A DNA stretch of 38,282 nucleotides. Origin: Zoogloea sp. (GTDB taxonomy: Bacteria; Pseudomonadota; Gammaproteobacteria; Burkholderiales; Rhodocyclaceae). The notes under the pieces were generated by a model. That model was not told the origin of the DNA. It made no database searches and worked only from the letters and a program-made list of their open reading frames with translations. Each line of letters opens with the position of its first letter. The stretch's first letter is position 1. The position numbers were made by a program, and so were the translations under genes. Below, in pieces: positions 24,063 to 37,171 of the stretch. The DNA is taken from contig JAKLLO010000026.1 in NCBI GenBank assembly GCA_023150095.1, positions 1 to 38,282 of the forward strand. Reading direction: 5' to 3'.

Positions 24063-26000
24063 TCACGTTAGCGGCAATTCGCCGCGAATTCTGTGTTTTT
24101 CTTCGTGGCCGCGGCCGACCTTGCGGGTGTAGCCGACGCGGTCGAAGAACTCGAGGATCTGGATCGCCCGCTTGCGCCCGAGGCCGGTGCGGTCGCGGAA
24201 GGCGGCGGCGCGGATGGCGCCGTCCGCCCCTTCGAGTTCGCCGGCGATCTGGCCGAGGCTGCGCACCGCGGCGGGGGCGTAGAACAGGTCGCGCACCACC
24301 TGAAAGGCTTCGCCGCGGGCAGCGAGGCGCTTGAGCAGGTCGCGGGTGGCGGCCTCGGGTTCGCCCAGGCGCAGCGCGATGTCGCGCACCCAAGGCGGGT
24401 CGAAGGGATGTTCCGCCAGCCACGGCAGCAGGGTGTCGGCACGGCGGCGGTCGCGGGCGTCGAGCTCGACCCGGTGATCGGGCAGGTGCCAGGCGGCGCC
24501 GGTTCGGGCGAGGCGGCCGTCGGCGAGCCAGGCGTCCAGCCATTCGGCGAAGGCGGGGGCGGGCAGTTGCGGCGCGAGCATCCGGCGCAGGCGGTCGCGC
24601 TCGACGCCGAGCTCGTCCGGGTGCTCGGCATGATGTAGGGCGAGACGGGCTTCGAGGCGGGCGGCCAGCGCGTCGAGGGCGGCGCTGCCGATCAGCCAGC
24701 CGGCTTTCTCGCTCAGCCGGGCGCTGCCAGCGGGCAGGCGGGCGAGGAGCGCGTCTGGCGGGGTGTTTTCGGCGGCGGCGAGCTGCGGCAGGTCGAGGCC
24801 CAGCGGCGCGGCGGCGAGCAGCGCCTGGAGGCGCTCGGCGGGGTTGTCGATGGCCAGCGCAGCGAGCACGGCGAGGCGCTCGGGATGGCGGCGATGGCGC
24901 ACCGGGCCGAAGGGATCGAGCACGCGCCCGCCGCCGAGGGTGTGGCGGCCGTGGGCGTCGCGCAGCACCACCAGATCGCCCCGGCAGGCGGTGAGCGGTT
25001 GATCCGCAACGAGCTGGGCGAGGCATTCGCCGCCGGGGGCGAGGCCGGTCTTTTCAAGCGCGGCGTCGAGCAGGGCGACGCGGGCGGTGAGGTGGCGGGT
25101 GCCGTGGTGGAGCTGGACGCTGGCGCCGTGGGTGAGGGGCCGCGGCGCGTCGGTGGCGAGGCGCAGGCGGATGTCCAGGCGCTGGGCGGGCAGGTTGGGC
25201 GCACCCCCGGCGATCAGCCAGTCGCCGCGGCGCACGTCCTCCACCGCCAGCCCGGCGAGGTTGAGCGCGCAGCGCTGGCCGGCGTGGCCGGCGTCGGCCT
25301 TGCGGTTCTGGACGTGCAGGCTGCGCACCCGGGCGGTCTTGCCGGCCGGGGCGAGCTCGATGGTGTCGCCTGCCGCGATGCGCCCGGCGTGCACGGTGCC
25401 GGCGACGATGGTGCCGGCGCCGGCGAGGGTGAAGACGCGATCGACCGCCAGCCGGAAGCCGCCGGCGTCGGGGCGGGGCGGGGTGGCGGCAGCGGCGTCC
25501 AGCAGGTGCTGGCGCAGCGCGGCGATGCCGTCGCCGCTGATCGCCGACACCGGGAAGACCGGCGCGCCGGCGAGGCTGCCGCCCGCCAGCAGGGCGTGGA
25601 GCTCGGCTTCGACTTCGGCGAGGCGTTCCGGGCTGGCGCGGTCGGCCTTGGTGAGGGCCACCGCGCCGAGGGCGACGCCCAGCAGCTGCAGGATCTGCAG
25701 GTGTTCGCGGGTTTGCGGCATGGGGCCGTCGTCGGCGGCGACCACCAGCAGCGCGAAGTCGATGCCGTTGGCGCCGGCGAGCATGGTGGGGACGAATTTC
25801 TCGTGTCCGGGTACGTCGATGAAGCCGACGGTGGCTTCGGGCGAGCCGTCGCCGCCGGGCAGCGGGAGGTAGGCGTAACCTAGCTCGATGGTGATGCCGC
25901 GGCGTTTTTCTTCGGGCAGGCGGTCGGTGTCGACGCCGGTGAGGGCGCGCACCAGCGTGGTCTTGCCGTGGTCGATGTGGCCGGCGGTGCCGATCAGCAT
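24063..26000 (-). CDS. selB: Selenocysteine-specific elongation factor SelB
   Basis: SelB carries Sec-tRNA to the ribosome and binds the SECIS hairpin in the message. The 645-residue protein starts with the GTPase motifs GHIDHGKTT (G1), DVPGHEKF (G3) and TKAD (G4), followed by beta-barrel domains and a C-terminal set of winged helices that bind SECIS RNA. Length is typical. The start overlaps the selA stop by 7 nt, indicating coupling. All Sec factors except SelD are therefore encoded in this cluster. Confidence 0.95.
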   Translation of the reverse strand: MLIGTAGHIDHGKTTLVRALTGVDTDRLPEEKRRGITIELGYAYLPLPGGDGSPEATVGFIDVPGHEKFVPTMLAGANGIDFALLVVAADDGPMPQTREHLQILQLLGVALGAVALTKADRASPERLAEVEAELHALLAGGSLAGAPVFPVSAISGDGIAALRQHLLDAAAATPPRPDAGGFRLAVDRVFTLAGAGTIVAGTVHAGRIAAGDTIELAPAGKTARVRSLHVQNRKADAGHAGQRCALNLAGLAVEDVRRGDWLIAGGAPNLPAQRLDIRLRLATDAPRPLTHGASVQLHHGTRHLTARVALLDAALEKTGLAPGGECLAQLVADQPLTACRGDLVVLRDAHGRHTLGGGRVLDPFGPVRHRRHPERLAVLAALAIDNPAERLQALLAAAPLGLDLPQLAAAENTPPDALLARLPAGSARLSEKAGWLIGSAALDALAARLEARLALHHAEHPDELGVERDRLRRMLAPQLPAPAFAEWLDAWLADGRLARTGAAWHLPDHRVELDARDRRRADTLLPWLAEHPFDPPWVRDIALRLGEPEAATRDLLKRLAARGEAFQVVRDLFYAPAAVRSLGQIAGELEGADGAIRAAAFRDRTGLGRKRAIQILEFFDRVGYTRKVGRGHEEKHRIRGELPLT

Positions 26001-27439
26001 GGGGCGAATCCTGCGGTGAGCTGGGCGAGGAAGGCGGCTTCGTCGGCTTCGGGCAGGCAGCGCAGATCGAGGTGCAGGGCGTTGTCGGCGATGCGGCCGA
26101 TCACCGGCACGGGCAGGCCGCGCAGTTTTGCCTCCAGCTTGCTCAGCACGCCGCCCTTGCGCCCGACGGGGCGGAAGACGAGGCCGGCGGAGGGCAGGCG
26201 ATCGACCGGCAGGCTGCCGGAGCCGATCTGCGACAGCATCGGCTCGATGGACACCGTGAGCGGCCAGCCCGCCAGCAGCGCGACGAGCGGGCCGTGGAGG
26301 CGCGCGGCCTGGGCGAGCATGGCGTCCTGGGGGCGGGTGAGGAGCTGCAGGGTGGCGAGCTGTTCGGGCAGGCGGTCCGGGTCGCGGTAAAGGCGCAGCA
26401 CGGCTTCGAGGCCGGCGAGGGTGATCTTGCCGACGCGGAGCGCGCGCTTGAGGGGGTTCTTCTTGATCCTGGCGATGAGATCCTTGCGGCCGACGAGGAT
26501 GCCGGCCTGGGGGCCGCCGAGGAGCTTGTCGCCGGAGAAGGTGACGAGATCGGCGCCGTTCTCGATGGCTTCGCGGGGCGTGGGCTCGTGGGGCAGGTTC
26601 CAGCGTTCGAGGTCGGTGAGGGTGCCGCTGCCCAGGTCTTCCACAAACGGCAGGCCGCGGGCGTGGGCGATGCGGGCCATCTCCATCTGGTCGACGCTGG
26701 CGGTGAAGCCCTGCACCGCGTAGTTGCTGGTGTGGATCTTCATCAGCAGGCCGGTGCGCGGGCCGATGGCCTCTTCGAAATCGCGCGGATGGGTGCGGTT
26801 GGTGCAGCCCACCTCGACGAGCCTGGCGCCGGCGCGCTTCATGATGTCGGGCACGCGGAAGGCGCCGCCGATCTCGACGAGCTCGCCCCGGGAGACGATG
26901 ACTTCCTTGCGCTGGGCGAGGGTGTTGAGGAGCAGGAAGACCGCCGCGGCGTTGTTGTTCACCACCGTGGCGGCTTCGGCGCCGGTGAGTTCGCGCAGCA
27001 GATCGTTCACCACGTCGTCGCGGTCGCCGCGGCCGCCGGTGGCCACGTCGTATTCGAGGGCGCAGGGGCTCCGGGCGGAATCGACCATCGCGGCGATGGC
27101 GGCTTCGGGGAGCACGGCGCGGCCGAGGTTGGTGTGGAGGACGGTGCCGGTGAGGTTGAAGACGCGCTTGAGCCTGGGTGTGGCGCGGGCCTGGAGGCGG
27201 GCGGCGGCGTCGGCGATGAGGGCGTCGGCGTCCGGGGCGGGCTGGCCCTGCGCGATGCCGCTGCGGGCGTCGGCGAGGGCGTCGCGCAGGGCGGCGGTGA
27301 CTTCGGGCCGGCCGTGGTGCTCGATGAGCGTGGGCGCGGCGCCGAGCAGGCGGTCGAGCGCGGGCAGGGCGCGGTAGGCGGTGGTGTCGGAAACGGGTTT
27401 GCTGCCGTCGGACGTGGTGCCATGGACCATGGACGCCAT
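25994..27439 (-). CDS. selA: L-seryl-tRNA(Sec) selenium transferase SelA
   Basis: SelA converts Ser-tRNA(Sec) to Sec-tRNA(Sec) with selenophosphate; it is a PLP enzyme of about 480 residues, here 481. The PLP lysine is Lys305 in [15 protein letters not shown], and [21 protein letters not shown] and [16 protein letters not shown] near residue 110-150 are SelA signatures. The ATG at 27437-27439 is preceded by GAGGAG at 9-nt spacing. It is separated from fdhE by a terminator-like hairpin. Confidence 0.95.
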   Translation of the reverse strand: MASMVHGTTSDGSKPVSDTTAYRALPALDRLLGAAPTLIEHHGRPEVTAALRDALADARSGIAQGQPAPDADALIADAAARLQARATPRLKRVFNLTGTVLHTNLGRAVLPEAAIAAMVDSARSPCALEYDVATGGRGDRDDVVNDLLRELTGAEAATVVNNNAAAVFLLLNTLAQRKEVIVSRGELVEIGGAFRVPDIMKRAGARLVEVGCTNRTHPRDFEEAIGPRTGLLMKIHTSNYAVQGFTASVDQMEMARIAHARGLPFVEDLGSGTLTDLERWNLPHEPTPREAIENGADLVTFSGDKLLGGPQAGILVGRKDLIARIKKNPLKRALRVGKITLAGLEAVLRLYRDPDRLPEQLATLQLLTRPQDAMLAQAARLHGPLVALLAGWPLTVSIEPMLSQIGSGSLPVDRLPSAGLVFRPVGRKGGVLSKLEAKLRGLPVPVIGRIADNALHLDLRCLPEADEAAFLAQLTAGFAPC

Positions 27440-27495
27440 CGTGGGGGACTCCTCAGGGTTTGTATAAATAAAACAAAAAATGTTTCGATTGCTAC

Positions 27496-27518
27496 AAAAA
27501 GCCGGGCGGCTGCCCGAC
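27496..27518 (-). terminator. Terminator-like hairpin between fdhE and selA
   Basis: On the minus strand GTCGGGC-AGCC-GCCCGGC forms a 7-bp stem (one G-T pair) followed by TTTTTG. It lies 8 nt after the fdhE stop codon. An AT-rich stretch of about 40 nt follows before the selA ribosome-binding site, but I find no convincing promoter there. Confidence 0.7.
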
Positions 27519-27526
27519 CCAGCGGT

Positions 27527-28456
27527 TCATGGCGTGAACAGGAACAGGTTGCGCCCGGCCCGGTGGAAGCCGGTTTCGTCCACCAGCATGTCGAGGGCGA
27601 GGGTGGCGAGGTCGTCGGCGAAGGCATCGACCAGTGGGTCGCGTTCCATCGAGACGATCTTGAGGCTGCTGTGGCAGTCGGGGCAGGTTTCGGCCTTGAC
27701 GGCGGGGTGCGGGTTGCCGCTGGCGCCGTCGAGGGCCTGGTAGGCGATGTCGCGGGTGTTGAGACAGGGCACGCACTTGATGCGGGTGACGTGCCATTCG
27801 GTGGCGCACAGGCTGCAGGTGGCGTAGCGCACGCCGTGGCCGCCGTCGCCGATGCGCAGGATCGAGGCGACCGGGTGGCTGCCGCAGGCGGGGCACTGGC
27901 TGCCTTCGAAGCCGGCGGGCACGTCGGCCGGTTGCAGCGCGCGGGCGCGGGCTGTCCACAGCACCTGCAGGCTGGCGCCGATCAGCGGGGCGAGGGCCAG
28001 CTCGACGGCGTTGGCGAGGTGTTCCTCGGTGCGCAGGATGTCGCGGGCGAGGGCGTCGAGGCGGGCGCGGGGAAAGTCGGCCAGATCGGCCAGGGCGTTC
28101 TGGAGGCCGGCCGGGGCGTGGGGCGCGACTTCGGCGGCGATGGCCTGGAGCAGGTAGGCCCAGTCGGCCGGGAGCGCGGCGTCGTAGGCGCCGATGGGCG
28201 GCATGCCGTGCTGGCGGCAACGCTGGAGGTGGGCGTCGTCGGGGCGGGTTTCCGGGGTGCGGTGGCGCAGCAGGGTGTCCTGGGCGTCGGCCAGATGGGC
28301 GGCGAAGCGCAGGAAGTCGGCCATCGCGTGGCCGTCGGCGAGCTGGCGCAGGCGGGCGGCGCGCAGCGCAAACACGTCGGCGGCGGGGAGGCGGTGGGGC
28401 AGGTCCTCGGCGCCGGCCTGGACGGCGATTTCTTCGGGGGTGAGCAGATTCTGCAT
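27527..28456 (-). CDS. fdhE: Formate dehydrogenase accessory protein FdhE
   Basis: FdhE assists maturation of respiratory formate dehydrogenases; it binds the catalytic subunit and is needed for activity after Tat targeting. The 309-residue protein has four cysteine pairs characteristic of the family: CPACGSHP, CSLCATEW, CVPC and CPDCHSS, which bind iron or zinc. A helical N-terminal half precedes them. It lies 103 nt downstream of fdoI, behind a strong hairpin. Confidence 0.95.
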   Translation of the reverse strand: MQNLLTPEEIAVQAGAEDLPHRLPAADVFALRAARLRQLADGHAMADFLRFAAHLADAQDTLLRHRTPETRPDDAHLQRCRQHGMPPIGAYDAALPADWAYLLQAIAAEVAPHAPAGLQNALADLADFPRARLDALARDILRTEEHLANAVELALAPLIGASLQVLWTARARALQPADVPAGFEGSQCPACGSHPVASILRIGDGGHGVRYATCSLCATEWHVTRIKCVPCLNTRDIAYQALDGASGNPHPAVKAETCPDCHSSLKIVSMERDPLVDAFADDLATLALDMLVDETGFHRAGRNLFLFTP

Positions 28457-28500
28457 GGGCTTCCGGTGTCGGTGGCGGGGCTGGCATCAGCCCGGGTGCA

Positions 28501-28547
28501 GGGAAAAACACGCTGCCGGGCCGGAGCAGGCTCCGGCGCCGGCAGCG
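28501..28547 (-). terminator. Strong terminator hairpin between fdoI and fdhE
   Basis: CGCTGCCGG and CCGGCAGCG enclose a second perfect stem, GCCGGAGC / GCTCCGGC, giving about 17 paired bases. On the minus strand it is followed by TGTTTTTCCC. It lies 12 nt after the fdoI stop codon and should end most fdoGHI transcripts. Confidence 0.85.
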
Positions 28548-28559
28548 TTCCTCATGGCC

Positions 28560-29186
28560 TTACTTGCCGGTGACCTGGCGATACCAGGCCCGGTGGTGCT
28601 GCTTGGCCCAGGCGCGGGTGACGGTGCCGTAGAGCATCGCCCGGATGGTGCCGCGGACCCAGATTGCGGCATACACGTGCACGATGATCGCGATGATCAT
28701 CAGCGCCGCGAACACCGCGTGGAGCAGCGCGCCCACGCGCACCACCCCGATCGGGAAGCTGGCCGAGAAGTAGGCCCGCCAGATCACGATGCCAGACGCG
28801 AACAGCACCAGCATGGTGACGCCGAGGAACCAGAACAGCAGCTTCTGGCCGCCGTTGTACTTGCCCATCTCCGGCATGTTGTGGTCGTCTCCATCCACCA
28901 TCTCCTTCGCCCGCTTGACCCATTCCCAGTCGGTGGGGGTCATGTGGTTGAGGGATTTGAAGCGGAAGAACATCACCACGAAGAACAGCATCATCACCAC
29001 CCCGATGAAGGGGTGCAGGATGCGCGTCCAGGTGCCGCCACCGAACAGCAGGGTGAGCGGGAACAGCGCCGGGTGGAACAGGGCCAGGCCGGAGAGCGCG
29101 AGCAGGATGAAGCAGATGCCCGTGACCCAGTGGTTGGCCCGTTCGGAGGCGGTGTAGCGCTTGAGGTCGGACGGATCGCGGATCAT
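28560..29186 (-). CDS. fdoI: Formate dehydrogenase cytochrome b556 (gamma) subunit
   Basis: Gamma subunit, an inner-membrane cytochrome b with four helices, which passes electrons from the beta subunit to quinone. The 208-residue protein starts with [29 protein letters not shown] and contains histidines suitable for two haems b (His in RANHW, HPFIG, LLHAVF, IVHVYAA). Length is in the family range. The start ATG at 29184-29186 overlaps the fdoH stop by 4 nt. Similar to E. coli FdoI/FdnI. Confidence 0.94.
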   Translation of the reverse strand: MIRDPSDLKRYTASERANHWVTGICFILLALSGLALFHPALFPLTLLFGGGTWTRILHPFIGVVMMLFFVVMFFRFKSLNHMTPTDWEWVKRAKEMVDGDDHNMPEMGKYNGGQKLLFWFLGVTMLVLFASGIVIWRAYFSASFPIGVVRVGALLHAVFAALMIIAIIVHVYAAIWVRGTIRAMLYGTVTRAWAKQHHRAWYRQVTGK

Positions 29187-30079
29187 TTTTCGCCCTCCAG
29201 TTCTTTCTCGACTTCGGCTTCGACTTCCTTCGAGACCTCGTTCGGGCCCTTCATCACGAAGTGGAACAGCCCGCCCAGCGCGGCCGCGGCGATGCCGGCC
29301 ATGGCGATGGGCTTGGCGATGCTCTTCCACAGGGTGACGGTGGGCGCGATCGTCGGGTCGGCCGGGAGGCCGCTGTACAGCGTCGGCTTGTCGGCATGGT
29401 TGAGCACGTACATGACGTGGGTGCCGCCCACGCCGGCCGGGTCGTACAGGCCGGCGTTCTTGAAGCCGCGCTCCTGGAGTTCGGACACCCGCTCGGCGGC
29501 CAGCTCCTTCATGTCTTCCTTGGAGCCGAAGCTGATCGAACCGGTCGGGCAGACCTTCACGCACGCCGGCTCGAGCCCGACCGCGACGCGGTCGGAGCAC
29601 AGCGTGCACTTGTAGGCCTTGCTGTCCTTCTTGGAGATGCGCGGCACGTTGAACGGGCAGCCGGTCACGCAGTAGCCGCAGCCGATGCAGTTTTCCTGGT
29701 GGAAATCCACGATCCCGTTGGCGTACTTGATGATGGCGCCCGGCGCCGGGCAGGCCTTCAGGCAGCCCGGGTCCTCGCAGTGCATGCAGCCGTCCTTGCG
29801 GATCAGCCACTCGAGGCCCCGGTCTTCCGATTCGACCTCCGCGTAGCGCATGACCGTCCAGCTCTGGTCGGTCATGTCCCGCGGGTTGTCGTAGGTGCCG
29901 GCGCAGGTGCCGACTTCGTCCCGCAGGTCGTTCCACTGCATGCACGCCACCTGGCAGGCCTTGCAGCCGATGCACTTGGAGACGTCGATGAGCTTGGCGA
30001 CCTCAAGGGTCTTGCGCGCCTGGGGCGGCTCGGTGGTCGTGGCCGAGCGCTTGGCGATGTCCAGTGATTGCAATGCCAT
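29183..30079 (-). CDS. fdoH: Formate dehydrogenase iron-sulfur (beta) subunit
   Basis: Beta subunit of membrane-bound formate dehydrogenase, 298 residues. Four [4Fe-4S] cysteine motifs are visible: [42 protein letters not shown] and [22 protein letters not shown] single C-terminal transmembrane helix (about residues 257-277) anchors it and conveys electrons from FdoG to FdoI. A GAGGAG site precedes the ATG, and it starts 10 nt after fdoG. Confidence 0.95.
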   Translation of the reverse strand: MALQSLDIAKRSATTTEPPQARKTLEVAKLIDVSKCIGCKACQVACMQWNDLRDEVGTCAGTYDNPRDMTDQSWTVMRYAEVESEDRGLEWLIRKDGCMHCEDPGCLKACPAPGAIIKYANGIVDFHQENCIGCGYCVTGCPFNVPRISKKDSKAYKCTLCSDRVAVGLEPACVKVCPTGSISFGSKEDMKELAAERVSELQERGFKNAGLYDPAGVGGTHVMYVLNHADKPTLYSGLPADPTIAPTVTLWKSIAKPIAMAGIAAAALGGLFHFVMKGPNEVSKEVEAEVEKELEGEK

Positions 30080-30089
30080 GGCGATCTCC

Positions 30090-33000
30090 TCAGGCTTTCT
30101 CGACGTTGACCAGGAAGGACTTGAACTCCGGCGTCTGGGTGTTCCCGTCTCCCACGAAAGGCGTCAGGGTGTTGGTGATGTAGCCGTTCTTGGCGACACC
30201 CTTGAAACCCCAGTGGAGCGGAATCCCGACGTGGTGGACAGTCTTCCCGTCGACCTTGAGGGGCTGGATGCGCTTGGTCACCACCGCCACGGCCTTGATG
30301 TAGCCGCGGTTGGAGCTGACCTTCACCTTGTCGCCGGCGGCAATGCCCTTCTCCTTGGCCAGCGCCTCGCCGATCTCGACGAACTGCTCCGGCTGGGTGA
30401 TGGCGTTGGACTCGACGTGCTTGGTCCAGTAGTGGAAGTGCTCGGTGAGGCGGTAGGTGGTGGCCGCGTACGGGAACTCCTTGGCGGTGCCGAAGGCTTC
30501 CATGTCGCCCTTGAACACGCGGGCCGCCGGGTTGGAGGTGGCCTTGGGGTTCTTCGGGTGCATCGGATTGACGCCGATCGGGGTCTCGAAGGGCTCGTAG
30601 TGCTCGGGGAACGGGCCTTCGTTCATCATGCCGCGGGCAAAGAAGCGCGCCACGCCCTCGGGGTTCATGATGAAGGGGCCCATGCCGTCTTCAGGGGCCG
30701 AATCGACCTTGAAGTCGGGCACGTCGGAACCCACCCACTTGCTGCCGGCGGCATCCCACCAGACCTGCTTGCGCTTGGCGTCCCACGGCTTGCCGGACGG
30801 GTCGGCGGCGGCGCGGTTGTAGAGGATGCGCCGGTTGGCCGGCCACGCGAAGGCCCAGCCCAGCGTCTGCCCGTTGTGGAAGGGGTCGGCGTTGTCGCGC
30901 CGGGCCATCATGTTGCCCTTTTCCGTCCAGGCGCCGGAGAAGATCCAGCAGCCGCAGGCGGTGGAGCCGTCGTCCTTGAGCTGGGCGAAGCCATCGAGCA
31001 GCTCGCCGGCCTTCTTGATGACCTTGGTCGGGTCCTTCGGATCGACCAGATCGGCCAGCGCCTTGCCGTTGTATTCCTTGGCGAGCTCTTCGGGCGAGGG
31101 CTCGTGGGGCAGCTTGTACGGCCACGAAAGATTGACGATCGGATCCGGGAAGGCGCCGCCGTCCTTCTTGTACATCTCGCGCAGGCGCAGGAACAGGCCG
31201 GCCATGATCTCCGGGTCGGTGCGGGCTTCACCGGGGGGCTCGGCGCCCTTCCAGTGCCACTGCAGCCAGCGGCCGGAGTTGATGATCGCGCCGTCTTCCT
31301 CGGCAAAGCAGGTGGTCGGCAGGCGGAACACCGTGGTCTGGATCTTGGCCGGGTCCACGTCGTTGAACTCGCCGTGGTTCTGCCAGAACTCGGAGGTCTC
31401 GGTGGCCAGCGGGTCCATGATGACCAGGAACTTGAGCTTGGACAGCGCCGCGCTCACCTTGGCCTTGTTGGGGAAGGAGTTGAGCGGGTTGAAGCCCTGG
31501 GCGAAGTAGCCGTTCATCTTGCCCTGGTGCATCAGCTCGAAGACCTGCAGCACGTCGTAGGTCTTGTCCAGCTTGGGCAGGTAGTCGAAGGCCCAGTTGT
31601 TCTCCTTGGTCGCCGCTGCGCCATACCAGGCCTTCATCAGGCTGACGTGGAACTTGCCGTAGTTCTGCCAGTAGGAGAGCTGCCCCGGGCGCATGGGCTT
31701 GGGCGCGCGCTTGGCGATGTAGGCGTCGTAGTCGGTCTCCTTCTCGCCCGGCAGGGTCATGTAGCCCGGCAGCAGGTTGGAGAGCAGGCCCAGGTCGGTG
31801 AGGCCCTGGATGTTGGAGTGACCACGCAGGGCGTTCACGCCGCCCCCGGCCCGGCCGATGTTGCCGAGCAGCAGCTGCACCATGGCGGCGGTGCGGATGA
31901 TCTGCGAACCCGTGGAGTGCTGGGTCCAGCCCAGGGCGTACAGGATGGTCATCACCCGGTCCGGGGTGTGGCTGGAGGCGAGCAGCTCGGCCACCTGCAG
32001 GAACTTGTCCTTGGGTGTACCGCAGATGTTCTCCACCACTTCCGGGGTGTAGCGGCTGAAGTGGGCCTTCATCAGGTTCCACACGCAGCGCGGGTTTTCC
32101 AGGCTGGGGTCGGTCTTGACGAAGCCGTCCTCGCCCATCTGGTAGTCCCAGGTGGACTTGTCGTACTTGCGCTTTTCCGGGTCGTAGCCCGAGAAGAAGC
32201 CGTCCGCAAAGGCGAACTCCTCCTTCACCAGGAAGCTCATGTCGGTGTAGGACTTGATGTAGTCCATGTGCACCTTGTTGTTGGTGATCAGGTAGTGGAT
32301 CACCCCGCCCAGGAAGGCGATGTCGGTGCCGGTGCGGATGGGCGCATAGAGGTCGGCCATCGCGGCGGAGCGCGTGAAACGCGGATCTACGACCACGAGG
32401 CGGGCCTTGTTCTTGGCCTTCGCTTCGGTCACCCATTTGAAGCCGCAGGGGTGGGCTTCGGCGGCGTTTCCGCCCATGATCAGGATCACGTCCGCATTCT
32501 TGATGTCGGTCCAGTGATTGGTCATGGCACCGCGGCCATACGTCGGGGCAAGACTTGCCACCGTCGGGCCGTGTCAGACACGCGCTTGGTTATCGAATGC
32601 GAGCATTCCCAGGTTGCGCACCACCTTGTGGGTGATGTAGCCGGCCTCGTTGCTGGAGGCGGAGGCGGCGAGGAAACCGGTGGTGAGCCAGCGGTTAACC
32701 GTCACGCCATCGGCGTTCTTGGCGACGAAATTGGCGTCGCGGTCTTCCTTCATCAGCTTGGCGATACGGGTGAAGGCCTCGTCCCAGCCGATGCGCTTCC
32801 ATTCCTTGGTGCCGGGCTCGCGCACTTCCGGGTACTTGAGCCGGTTCTTGCTGTGCACGAAGTCGAGCAGGCCGGCGCCCTTGGGGCACAGGGTGCCGCG
32901 ATTGACCGGGTGATCCGGATCGCCCTCGATGTGGATGATCTCGGAGTGGGCGTTCTTGGCCCTGTCGCCGAGGCTGTACAGGATGATGCCGCAACCGACC

Positions 33001-33161
33001 GAACAGTACGGACAGGTGTTGCGCGTTTCCGTGGTGCGCGCGAGCTTGAAGGTGCGAACTTCGGCGAGGGCCGCGGTGGGCGAAAAGCCCATCGCGACCA
33101 GACTCGAACCGGTCAAGCCCCCGGCGGCCACCTTGAAGAACTGGCGCCGTGAGAGTTGCAT
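30090..33161 (-). CDS. fdoG: Formate dehydrogenase alpha subunit (selenoprotein)
   Basis: Catalytic molybdenum/tungsten subunit that oxidises formate to CO2 in the periplasm. The 1023-residue product (E. coli FdnG is about 1015) starts with a Tat signal, SRRQFFK, and an N-terminal [4Fe-4S] site CPYCSVGCG...CPKGA. The codon at 32576-32574 is TGA, position 196, in the context [15 protein letters not shown], exactly where FdnG has selenocysteine. An ATG frame beginning after it is a false restart. The remaining MopB domains run to the C-terminus (NVEKA). A SECIS hairpin follows the codon. Start ATG at 33159-33161 with GGGGGAAG upstream; transcription probably depends on the sigma54 promoter. Confidence 0.96.
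32545..32576 (-). promoter_or_regulatory. Bacterial SECIS element in fdoG
   Basis: Counting the T of the TGA codon as 1, bases 15-32 read GG-T-GGCA-AGTCT-TGCC-CC. They fold as a stem with a bulged U17 and a loop carrying G23 and U24, the exact features SelB recognises in E. coli. The element lies inside the coding region, directly after the stop-like codon. Confidence 0.92.
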
Positions 33162-33209
33162 GGTGATTCTTCCCCCTTGTGGTGTTGTTGAAGAACGGTC
33201 TGAATGATC

Positions 33210-33226
33210 TGCAAGCTCCGAGCCAA
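33210..33226 (-). promoter_or_regulatory. Sigma54 promoter of fdoGHI
   Basis: Minus strand TTGGCTCGGAGCTTGCA: GG at 33224-33223 (-24) and GC at 33212-33211 (-12), ten bases apart, with the TTGGC and TTGCA contexts intact. Predicted transcription start near 33199, about 38 nt before the fdoG ATG. The remaining bases 33162-33209 hold the leader and ribosome-binding site. Confidence 0.85.
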
Positions 33227-33277
33227 GAGGCGTGGGCATAGGAATCAATGGCTTGAATGAGCGCATTGGGAAATATC

Positions 33278-33312
33278 GGGACATTTTGTCCATGGGCTGG
33301 ACAAAATGTCCC
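33278..33312. promoter_or_regulatory. Twin palindromic activator sites (UAS) upstream of fdoG
   Basis: GGGACATTTTGTCC (33278-33291) and GGACAAAATGTCCC (33299-33312) are exact reverse complements, separated by seven bases. Each half is itself a dyad, GGACA-N3-TGTCC, with centres 20 bp apart, two helical turns. They lie about 86 and 106 bp upstream of the predicted sigma54 start, the usual distance for an NtrC-type activator. No terminator T tract follows. Confidence 0.85.
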
Positions 33313-33353
33313 ATCCTTCCGGGGGCGGCCCCGGCGGCGCAGCGCTGCTGCGC

Positions 33354-33512
33354 GCCGAGGACGCCAAGTTCACCTCCCGCTTCATCACCGCCAGCGACAA
33401 CATCAAGAGCTTTGCCGACCTGAAGGGCAAGACCTTCGCCTTCGGTGCGCCCTCCTCCACCTCGGGCCACCTGATGCCGCGCTACTTCCTGCCCCCGGAG
33501 ACCTCGCCGGAG
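33354..33512 (+). pseudogene. Remnant of a PhnD-type periplasmic binding protein
   Basis: A plus-strand fragment encodes FTSRFITASDNIKSFADLKGK followed by TFAFGAPSSTSGHLMPRYFL, a recognisable stretch of the phosphate/phosphonate ABC-transporter binding protein family (about 50 of some 300 residues). The frame continues into an unrelated sequence and stops; upstream lies the UAS, so both ends are lost. It occupies most of the gap between the kinase gene and the fdoG control region. It could be a decay product of an ancestral gene linked to the neighbouring sensory system. Confidence 0.65.
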
Positions 33513-33579
33513 TTTCTGCTGCTGCTGGGCAGGGCCACCGTGGAGAACCTGGCCATGCTGCTGATGGTCGTGGATGGGG

Positions 33580-35697
<2,118 letters not shown>

Positions 35698-35719
35698 GGG
35701 CGGCCTGCCGTGCGGGGGC

Positions 35720-37096
<1,377 letters not shown>

Positions 37097-37143
37097 GCGC
37101 ACGATTTAACCACGGTCACCGGGGGTCCGGGGCCTGACACGTC

Positions 37144-37163
37144 GCCACGCTACGCAGCGTGGC
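37144..37163. repeat. Hairpin between the DUF2058 and regulator genes
   Basis: GCCACGCT-ACGC-AGCGTGGC is a perfect 8-bp stem with a four-base loop. No T run follows on either strand, so it is not a standard intrinsic terminator, but it lies 9 nt after the DUF2058 stop codon and may stabilise that message. Confidence 0.4.
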
Positions 37164-37171
37164 ACGCAGCA

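Noticed and set aside
27440..27495. Sigma70 promoter for selA in the AT-rich gap.
   Set aside because: Candidate -10 elements overlap the ribosome-binding site or lack a -35; support is too weak to list.
32574..32576. Stop codon splitting the formate dehydrogenase alpha gene into two genes or marking a frameshift.
   Set aside because: The frame continues unchanged, the position is exactly codon 196 as in FdnG, a SECIS follows, and selA, selB and selC are in the same locus. It is a selenocysteine codon.
29895..33152. A 1085-codon open frame on the plus strand.
   Set aside because: It is antisense to fdoG and fdoH, has no ribosome-binding site and a low-complexity composition; it arises from GC-rich codon bias.
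33278..33312. Reading the 14-bp inverted repeat as a terminator of the kinase gene.
   Set aside because: No T tract on either strand, it lies 270 nt beyond the kinase stop, and each arm is itself a dyad with 20-bp phasing, which fits activator binding better.
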